Shown here: positions 56,930 to 64,000 of the stretch, piece by piece
Position numbering within the stretch: the first letter of the stretch is position 1
How the letters are laid out: each line of letters starts with the position of its first letter
From: Dimorphilus gyrociliatus
Lineage: Eukaryota > Annelida > Polychaeta > Dinophilidae
DNA: 64,000 nucleotides
Direction: 5' to 3'
NCBI GenBank assembly: GCA_904063045.1
Contig: CAJFCJ010000049.1
Span: 103,313 to 167,312 of the forward strand
Translations under genes and position numbers: made by a program
Notes under the pieces: model-generated
Told to the model about the DNA's origin: nothing
Databases searched by the model: none
What the model saw: the letters and a program-made list of their open reading frames with translations, nothing else

Positions 56930-59150
56930 GAAAAATCACTTTTTAAAAAACAAGTTTCTATTGGTAAAACATAATCAAAAGCCCTGAAAGAAAGTTATAT
57001 AATAATAGAGATATAAAAAATATTTGTAAAGTGAGAATATAAAAACTAACTTGCAGTTAGAATATAAATTACATATATCCAGACATTCTTCAATTGTTAC
57101 ATTCTTATTATCTGATCCCCACAAAGGAGCCTGAAAAAGTATGTTTAACAGCTCTAATCTCCAATGGACTTTTATTGCCTTTCAGTTTATCATAGCCAGG
57201 ATCTTTTATACAGTACGGGTAACCTATTTTTGAACGCCCAGCTTTTTTCTATATTAGTTAAAATATTTTTTCTTTAACATTAATTTTACAATCCAACAAT
57301 TAGACATGGCAATTGTGACTTTGTAATCAACATATTCAATTAATTAAAACTTTGTATTTTACTGTTTAAATAACAAAAAATTTTTTATTATGAAAAAATC
57401 GTGAAAAGTACCTGATATCCTATTTTTGAACAATAATTAAAAATTTATGAAAATGACCAAGTTTTTTTGCTTTCCCACACGAAAATTTATGTCAAGAATC
57501 AAAGTAGGATAACAATTTTAAAAAAGTTAAAAATGCCAAAAATAAGCTTGGACATGAGAAAATTAGTGTTGGAAAAGAGGAAGGAGAAGATGTCAATGAA
57601 TGAAATCGCAAAACAATTAAAAATTTCAAAGGGATCTGTCCACTACATAACAAAAAAATTTGAGAAACATGGAACTATTAACAATCTATCGAAACTATGT
57701 ACCCCAAAGATTTTAACAGAAAGGGAAGAGAGAAAAATTTGCCAAATTTCAAAGAGAAATCCATTTCTAACGGCAAGGAATGTGCTTGAACATTCAGGAT
57801 TAGGTTCCAAAATTTCTCTATCAACATGCAAAAAGATTTTGCAAAAAAACGACCTTAAAGGCTATGTTGCAACAAGTAAGCCAGCGCTAAAACCTTGCCA
57901 TGCAAGAAATAGAAAATCTTTTTGTTTGTCTATGTTAAATAAGAGTCAAGAAGATGTAAACAAAATTATATTTTCCAATGAAAGTCGGATTGAATTGTAT
58001 CCAAAAAGGAGAATTTGGATCCATAGGGGGAGTCATAAATGGTATGATCCAAAATACACCAAAAAAGCTGTTCGAACAGCAAATTCGTCAATATCAATAT
58101 GGGGGTGTATAAAAGCTGATGGGACAAGAGCTATAAAGTTATATAATGGGTATATGGATAGCAATTTATACCAAGAAATAATTGAGGAGAAGCTATTTCC
58201 AATGTTTGAGCCAGACAACCTGCTTATGCAGGATGGTGCCAAATGTCATACATCGGCATCTACAAGGACATTTCTTGAGAGAAACAATATAACAGTTTTA
58301 CAAGACTGGCCATCCAGAAGCCCAGAATTAAACATTATTGAAAATTTGTGGGCTTACTTAAAAAATAGGTTGCAAACCCATGTTTTGCAGACAAAAGATG
58401 ATTTGTGGAGGGCAGTAGAAGAGGAATTTAATAACATACCAAATTGGTATATTGCAAATTTATACAAAAGCTTCCATAAAAGAGCCAGATTATGTCGGAA
58501 AAGTAAAGGATATAATATAAGATATTAAAGAAAAAGAAAAAGTGATTATTTGAAGTAATATAATCTATACGTTAATAAAATGTAAAAATAAACATATTTC
58601 TTACCTTTTCTAACAACATTTTTATCAGAATTCATAAAGTTCAAAAATAGGATATTGGGCACTTTTTGTGACTTTTTCAGAATAAAATTTTTTTTGTTAT
58701 TTAAACAGTGAAATTTAAAAATTTAACTAGTTGAATCTGTTGTGTACAAAGAGATAATTGCCATGTCTAATTATTCTATTGTAAAATTAATGTTATAGAA
58801 AAAATATTTTAACTATTATAGAAAATAGCTGGGCGTTCAAAAATAGGTTACCCGTACTGTATATAGTATATAGCCATTCTGACTTCTCTTGTTGACAAAC
58901 GAGTTCTTTAAAAGGCAAATTGTTGACTTTAGATTGTAGTTGATTGCTCTAAAAAATTTAAAACTTTGTTAAAGAATTAAAAATTTCTCTTTGTCATTCT
59001 CTATTTACTTGCAATCTTCGAATAAACCACACACATATAAACATTCTTCAATTGATGTAACCTTTGAACTATCATTCCACATTTGAGGTCTAAGGCGGTA
59101 CTTTGAACAGCAATTTTATTCTCATGCTGTCTATAACCTTAAAATAAAAA
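56930..59150 (-). CDS. PAN-domain gene interrupted by a Tc1 transposon (partial)
   Basis: Minus-strand PAN half-exons on both sides of the transposon: LRPQMWNDSSKVTSIEECLY with VCGLFEDCK and INYNLKSTICLLKNSFVN (58.9-59.1 kb), then IKDPGYDKLKGNKSP, APLWGSDNKNVTIEECLDIC with NLYSNCK and FDYVLPIETCFLKSDF (56.9-57.2 kb). Each PAN domain is split after CxxxCxxxxxCK, as in the PAN genes at 43 and 50 kb. No signal peptide or stop was located with confidence, and the transposon lies at the start of the second domain, so this locus is probably disrupted or relies on splicing the element out. Confidence 0.5.
57211..58859 (+). mobile_element. Full-length Tc1-type transposon with IR/DR ends
   Basis: The element is 1,649 bp, flanked by TA on each side. 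Both ends begin CAGTACGGGTAACC and the inverted repeats extend about 225 bp. Each repeat contains the motif CCTATTTTTGAAC twice, at 57223-57235 and 57419-57431 on the left and in reverse at 58639-58651 and 58835-58847 on the right: the IR/DR arrangement of paired transposase-binding sites known from Sleeping Beauty and Minos. It carries one transposase ORF. Near-complete termini and an unbroken ORF indicate recent insertion. Confidence 0.93.
57533..58528 (+). CDS. Tc1-family transposase, intact ORF, DD35E-spaced, first Asp replaced
   Basis: 331 residues from the ATG of MPKISLD. Paired-type DNA-binding domain: first helix-turn-helix at about 18-40 (MNEIAKQLKISKGSVHYITK), second at about 60-115. 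Catalytic domain landmarks: FSNESRIELYP, ISIWGCIKADG, LLMQDGAKCHTSAST and WPSRSPELNIIENLWAYLKN. The first catalytic residue, normally Asp in FSDES, is Asn (codon AAT). The second Asp and the Glu are present with 35 residues between them (34 in classical Tc1). An upstream extension to 57,467 lacks an ATG and lies near the inverted repeat. Loss of the first acidic residue is expected to abolish strand cleavage. Confidence 0.9.
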   Translation: MPKISLDMRKLVLEKRKEKMSMNEIAKQLKISKGSVHYITKKFEKHGTINNLSKLCTPKILTEREERKICQISKRNPFLTARNVLEHSGLGSKISLSTCKKILQKNDLKGYVATSKPALKPCHARNRKSFCLSMLNKSQEDVNKIIFSNESRIELYPKRRIWIHRGSHKWYDPKYTKKAVRTANSSISIWGCIKADGTRAIKLYNGYMDSNLYQEIIEEKLFPMFEPDNLLMQDGAKCHTSASTRTFLERNNITVLQDWPSRSPELNIIENLWAYLKNRLQTHVLQTKDDLWRAVEEEFNNIPNWYIANLYKSFHKRARLCRKSKGYNIRY

Positions 59151-59959
59151 CACAACTGAAATTGCTAAACACAAACAGGTTGTATAAAACGAAATCTCAA
59201 ATAAAAACCTGAAACATCTTGTGAAATAGAACATTTAAAAAGTAAAAACAGAATACCAGGCGTAAATGTTATAATTTGTATCCACATCTTTAGAAACCAA
59301 AAAGGTGTATAACACGAAAGGTTGAAAAATTGTGTACAAATGCAATTCTTATATAAATATTAGTCTTATCAATTTAGAATTATTGATCAATTTTAAGATT
59401 TCTATAACTTTTTTTTTGAACTCAAAAAATATGATTTTTTCTAAGATAAATACTTGTAATTATTTATGCGAAATACTTGTGTTCATAAACTAATCAATAC
59501 ATAATATATATTTCCAACATAAAATCTCTGATATAATAGAATTTAATTATACTAAGGTTTTATTGAAGCCTTTATCAAAGATTGTATAAAAGTTTTGATA
59601 ATTAGTATTTGTAGGCCTTAATATACTTACTCTAACACTGAACTATATTTATCACTAAATATTTTAATTTTTTAATAAATATACACCATGCTCTTTTTAT
59701 ATCCATAATATTTTCCACAAGTATTACACTTCAGTGGTTGAAGTGCTGATAATAATAGAGTTAATGGTTGATATTTAAAAAAATTCATCAATTGTTCAAT
59801 CGTCTATAAATATTTCCTTTTCTTAGTGCGTTAAATGATCAGCTTTTAAATAGTCAAGCTGATGATAATAATTTGACTCTGAGCATATAATTTGAAAAAG
59901 ATCAGATAATATCCTGTAAATAGTTTGCACCTATTACAATCAATCTAATTCACTTAGTC

Positions 59960-59979
59960 ATGGAGAGAGAGAGAGAGAG
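59960..59979. repeat. Short (GA)n tract
   Basis: About eight GAs in a row within non-coding AT-rich DNA. Confidence 0.8.
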
Positions 59980-60394
59980 GATAAATACCATATGTTTATT
60001 GGACATGCGCAATGTGGTTTTTTTTTTAAACTTAAATATAAATACATCTGTCATCCATTTTGAATATGATTAAGCTATGGAATTTTGATAAATAGATTTT
60101 TGGATCATTCCTAATTATTAACAAATTTTTAAAATATGTCATTTCTCAACAATAGATTTTCCATGAGTCAAATTTCATCATATAATCAGAACAAGATCAT
60201 CAATCATGATTATTTGGTGTTGATCACACATAATTTGCGAATTAAGATCAACAACTTCTAGGACATGTATTATTATATTATTGCATGTGAAAGTTAAGAT
60301 ATAGATTACAAAGTGTGACTTTGCCCTATACTCAGTAAATGTCAAGCCAACAGATACAGGACAAAAAAGCAAATATGTCACATGGCAAATTCAA

Positions 60395-60570
60395 TCTGAA
60401 TTTTTAGGCTAGATTAAAGATTTAAATGGTCAGGAAGAAAAAGACAGCTGCTAATTTGTGGCTAAGGGTTGTAGGTCTTGTCTAAAGATTAAGAATAATG
60501 ACACAAATCAGATTAGAGGTGAGAGACTGGATTAGGATAAAACCATATATTTGTGGGCGCTCTATCTCAC
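60395..60570 (-). repeat. Inverted copy of repeat family R1
   Basis: The reverse complement begins GCGCCCACAAATATATGG, then TTTTATCCTAATCCAG and continues to CTAGCCTAAAAATTCAG, in the order of the 54.6 kb copy including its left terminus. Confidence 0.55.
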
Positions 60571-60579
60571 ATGCATGAT

Positions 60580-61250
60580 TCATAATTGGTACCTGCAGTA
60601 CAGAATTATTAGTTGTAGGTCGTACTGGTTCATAAGTGTATGGGTGATTGGTGATTGGACTGTATTTTCAATGTCTTGCTAAAAATCAGGGCTCTGTCCT
60701 TCAGTAATCAGTATTGTCAAACACCTAGATGTGAAATACTAAACTAAGCTAACCTCATATAAGAAGCAAGCCTCAGTAGTGCATTGTCAACAACAATTGA
60801 CGACTTGCCAACAAGACAATGTCAATCATCTTGTACTTCAGCATTGAAGGCCAAAATATACTATACAGTTTTCATTATTTCCAATTTGCTAAGGTTTGTG
60901 ATAAATATTGGAGTAGTATCAATCAACACGCATCTATAATGCACAATTTTCTAATGTACAACTTACATTGCTTTTCTTTTTGGATATTTGAGAGGAAATT
61001 TCCATTTGAATCTGTCCCAGCTCTTAATCTAACTCTTTCATTCTCCCTTACATCTCTCTACTATACCTAAGACTCATTTGCTATTTTATTTAATCTTTAT
61101 CTACTCTAAAGATATTAAACTCACTCAAAAATATTTTCAAAGTAGGCAGCTCCCCTCCTATATATATCATATTTGGGTCAATGCACAGTTGTATGAAAAT
61201 GTTGTATGACACTGAGATTGAAAAGATCAATTTACTTTATTCAAAAATAT
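60580..61250. other. No convincing gene
   Basis: Intergenic sequence downstream of the GPCR gene; the short plus-strand ORF here shows no family features. Confidence 0.45.
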
Positions 61251-61260
61251 ATCTCTCTTT

Positions 61261-62226
61261 TCATGTTACTCTATTTTCCAAAATACAAAAATTCATATAA
61301 GACAAGTTTTTACATTTCAATCTGGTAAGTATACTGGTATAGAGCTTCATAGTCTGAGATCTTACTGAAGACTTTGTATAGCCATGAATGAGTGGATTTA
61401 TTGTTGAATTTGAAAGAATTATTGCTGCAAATGAGTCAAGAAGTATGTCAAAGCCTGATTGGGAGGAAGAATAATTATCTTTCAAATTTCTATAAGTCAC
61501 AATAGTGACAAAAGATGGTATTAGCCATAGTAAACAGTTAAATATTACTAAAGAGGTTAGTGCTCTAATGCTTCTTCCTTCAGATCTTAAACTAACAACA
61601 TTTGATACATCCGAAATTGCTTTTCTTTGTTTTCTTATTGCTTTAAGTATAGGAATATATAAGATTAAATTGGCTAATGCATTTGGTAAAACAGTACAAA
61701 ATAGCCAAACATACATATATGCAAATGGAAATATATTGGTAACTTCACATAGAAGAGTAGTATTTTCTTTTAAAGACATATCATATTTATTCCATCCCAT
61801 AATTGGAAATGAACTTATTATAAAACTAATTAACCATATGCAAAAAAACAGGATAAATGCTCTCCTCATTGTCCATATTTTGTTAAAACTCAAGGGTTTT
61901 ACAACTGCCATAAATTTTTCAAATGTAATTAGTGTCAATGTAAAAGATGATACTGAAATTATCATGAATATTGATTGGTTTAAAATTATACAAGGATAAA
62001 AATCTATATGCTTTCTATCATTAAGAAAGAAACAGAAAAGGTTTATTGAATATAAAACATCCGTAAATGTTAGAGCTGTCACGCCAAAATTTTGTAATTT
62101 CCATATACTATTATTCAAATAACCAATTAAGATTAAATTGCAATTTAAGCAAAATCCAACAACTTGATTACAGCATGAAATAAATAATACAAACTTTCTA
62201 ATATGGTCCATGTTATGCATAAACAT
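61261..62226 (-). CDS. Rhodopsin-family (class A) GPCR, single exon
   Basis: 321 residues with seven hydrophobic segments. Helix 3 ends LITFEKFMAVVKPLSF, where the usual DRY is FEK. A Cys before helix 3 (FYPCIIL) and one in the second extracellular loop (TTLLCEVTN) can form the conserved disulfide. Helix 4 ends IISSFPIMGWN, helix 6 has LLWLIPSF (the CWxP region), and helix 7 has NSTINPLIHGY (NPxxY region with an altered spacing). The FPIMGWN and AVVKPL patches recall adenosine- and melanocortin-like receptors, but the ligand cannot be told. The N-terminus is very short. The ORF is intact; the DRY change may alter G-protein coupling. A (TA)n run lies about 30 bases upstream of the start. Confidence 0.88.
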   Translation of the reverse strand: MFMHNMDHIRKFVLFISCCNQVVGFCLNCNLILIGYLNNSIWKLQNFGVTALTFTDVLYSINLFCFFLNDRKHIDFYPCIILNQSIFMIISVSSFTLTLITFEKFMAVVKPLSFNKIWTMRRAFILFFCIWLISFIISSFPIMGWNKYDMSLKENTTLLCEVTNIFPFAYMYVWLFCTVLPNALANLILYIPILKAIRKQRKAISDVSNVVSLRSEGRSIRALTSLVIFNCLLWLIPSFVTIVTYRNLKDNYSSSQSGFDILLDSFAAIILSNSTINPLIHGYTKSSVRSQTMKLYTSILTRLKCKNLSYMNFCILENRVT

Positions 62227-62257
62227 CGTTCTAGGGAAGGAAGATAACTGTGTATAT

Positions 62258-62276
62258 ATATATATATATATATATA
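62258..62276. repeat. (TA)n microsatellite
   Basis: About nine TA units just upstream of the GPCR start on the minus strand. Confidence 0.85.
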
Positions 62277-62697
62277 CTTTGATGAGTCATATCATCATTT
62301 ATCATTGAAAGTAACATATTTATAGATTAGTTATGTGTTATTTACGAAGATATTTCTAAGACACATCAAGAGGGAAAGAGAAAATTTCTCATTAATGAAG
62401 CGACACACATCTCTTTTAGATTATATTTATGTACTTTTCTCATCTATTATAATTTTTTGAGTAGAGCTAAAGCAGAAGATAGAGTTGTATATCGTTTGTA
62501 ACATTTTCACAGATTTACATCTACGTTATTTATATAAAAGTATTGCACAACATAATGCAAAACATATCTTCTTTTTATTTTTAATAATGTCTGGTCAAGA
62601 TAAAACTTATCAGTAAGCTATAGTATAAACATTGTCGTCTGCTATAGTTAATCATCTTGCAGAATTCTCTCTGTAGAAAGGACACAAAACGGATAAT

Positions 62698-63860
62698 ATG
62701 TTTGTTCATATACTAATAATAAGCAACTTAGGACTTTTAGCTTCTGCTGCTAATTTGCTACTTTTAACGCCTCCATTAACAAAACATTAATCTAAGAGTC
62801 ATGCTGATAATCTAATTGCTCTTGGAAAAGGTTTAATTGACTCTGGACACAATGAGAGCATTGTACGACAAGGAACTGTTAGATTGGATCAACTTGGCAA
62901 CATTTCAATGTTGGATGTACATTCACCAGTTTCTGAAGAAACTCTAGAACTTCTTGCAGAAGCTGTAAAGCAAACTTCCATTGATTTACTACATCAGAAT
63001 ATATCTCAAATAAATATGGATAAACATTTCACTATCTTTTGGAATGTCTTTACTCAGGAATGTAGAGCAATGTTGATTGATTCATCATTTGAAAAAAAAC
63101 TAGATGAGTTTGATTTATTAGTCATTGACCACTTTTTCTTTTGTGGTTTCCTGTTGGCTGAAAAATATAGAAAACCATTTGTCATGTATGAATGTTCTTC
63201 ATATTTAACATATATAGAAGCAGCCGTACCATCACCAATGTCATAGGTTCCAGCTTTTATGAGTTCTCTAACTGATAAGATGACAATAATTGATAGAGGA
63301 AAGAGTATTTTATCTAATGTATTTATACTTTTGAGTAGATTCCTCAAAAATACCTTTTGTCTAAGCAAAATTGTATTCTATTCATATCACATGGAGGTTT
63401 AAATTCCATTTATGAAACAATGTACTCTGGAACTCCAGTTTTAGTCATCCCAATCCCATCAGACAGTAGAGACAATTCAATTAGATTAAAAAGACATGGA
63501 ATGTTGGAAATTCTACCTTTTCATACAAAAGATGTATCATTTCTTGAAGAATATATTGAAAAGATGGTTAAAGACAACACATATATGAAAATGGCAAAAA
63601 GAGTTTCAGCTCTTTTAAATTCACAAAAACCTAAACCTTTAGAAAAGGCTGTATATTGGATTGAGCATGTATTAAAGTTTGGTAGTAACCATTTAAGACA
63701 CTCTGCAATGGATATGCCAGCATACAAACTATACAATTTGGATTTATTAGCAATTACAATCATTCTAAGTTTTTTATTTATTTGGTTAATGAAAAAACTA
63801 TTTGTCTTCTCTTTTGTAAAGTGTTCTTCAATTTTTTTGAAACATTCTAAAAAAGAATAA
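62698..63860 (+). pseudogene. UDP-glucuronosyltransferase relic with internal deletion
   Basis: The frame opens with a leader (MFVHILIISNLGLLASAAN) and LTPPLTKH, then a TAA, then SHADNLIALGKGLIDSGHN as in the N-terminal acceptor domain. FDLLVIDHFFFCGFLLAEKY follows, then a TAG after VPSPMS. At about 63,340 it jumps to IPQKYLLSKQNCILFISHGG and MYSGTPVLVIPIPSDSRDN, the UGT signature that binds the UDP-sugar, and finishes with a membrane helix (LLAITIILSFLFIWLM) and a lysine-rich tail. About 100-150 residues normally between these parts are missing and the frame changes at the join. UGTs glycosylate small lipophilic compounds in the ER lumen. Two stops plus a deletion make this a pseudogene. Confidence 0.85.
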
Positions 63861-64000
63861 AAATAATGTTTTCCTAGGTCATTTTAATGCTCTACAAATT
63901 TTTCCAATTTAGAATTTTAGCACCAGTTATCAAGTGAAAAATATTTATTTAAGGAATAAATCTTTTTTATCTACAAAAACTAGAGTATTTTTGAATTTTT

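Noticed and set aside
61505-61999. Plus-strand 164-codon ORF opposite the GPCR
   Set aside because: Shadow of the GPCR reading frame; no independent features.

Overview
The window is AT-rich nuclear DNA from an invertebrate animal. Evidence for a metazoan: a rhodopsin-family GPCR, relics of LDLa/LRR relaxin-type receptors (LGR type C), a DEG/ENaC channel relic, SUEL lectin, PAN/Apple and fucolectin-like (F5/8-type) secreted proteins, a RING/B-box protein and a UDP-glucuronosyltransferase relic. Several genes can be spliced by eye with short GT-AG introns (often 50-160 bp). I cannot name the species. A TTAGGG-type repeat, FLYWCH/MULE, BEL/Pao-like and Tc1/mariner elements fit several invertebrate lineages (rotifers, mites, copepods and others).

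Layout. 0-3 kb: dispersed repeats and a spliced GNAT acetyltransferase (minus). 3.7-9.1 kb: Tc1 scrap, a decayed fucolectin-like paralogue (minus), pieces of an LTR-like repeat and a decayed LRR gene. 11.1-13.3 kb: an apparently intact five-exon secreted protein (plus), paralogous to the decayed 4.4-6.4 kb copy. 15-21.6 kb (minus): lone PAN exon, DEG/ENaC relic, FLYWCH-MULE transposase relic, complete solo-LTR-like repeat, LDLa-LRR-7TM receptor relic. 22-29 kb: LTR retrotransposon 3' fragment, RING exon, Tc1 scrap, probable Roc-COR (ROCO) relic and an unassigned 296-codon ORF. 29.5-30.4 kb: decayed fucolectin gene.

31.7-36.3 kb (minus) holds the clearest gene: 11 exons, signal peptide, SUEL, six PAN, SUEL, two PAN, every intron in phase 1, with a dead Tc1 element in one intron. 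37-45 kb: solo-LTR candidate, minisatellite, mariner relic, MITE, a small PAN gene and a Tc1 relic. 45.9-48.1 kb (plus): multi-exon fucolectin-type gene with telomere-like repeat inside a coding exon. 49.7 kb: a MITE with 9-bp target duplication. 49.9-50.8 kb: second PAN gene. 52.2-53.7 kb: intact single-exon RING/B-box/LRR protein. 54.9 kb: second relaxin-receptor fragment. 56.9-59.2 kb: third PAN locus, interrupted by a full-length Tc1-type transposon with about 225-bp IR/DR termini, a DD35E-spaced transposase and an Asn at the first catalytic position. 61.3-62.2 kb: intact GPCR. 62.7-63.9 kb: UGT relic with an internal deletion.

The theme is extracellular recognition and lectin-like families (fucolectin/F5-8, PAN, SUEL, LRR) in many partial or dead copies, mixed with DNA transposons and solo LTRs: a birth-and-death region. 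No operons, CRISPR arrays, tRNA or rRNA genes were seen. All calls are by eye.
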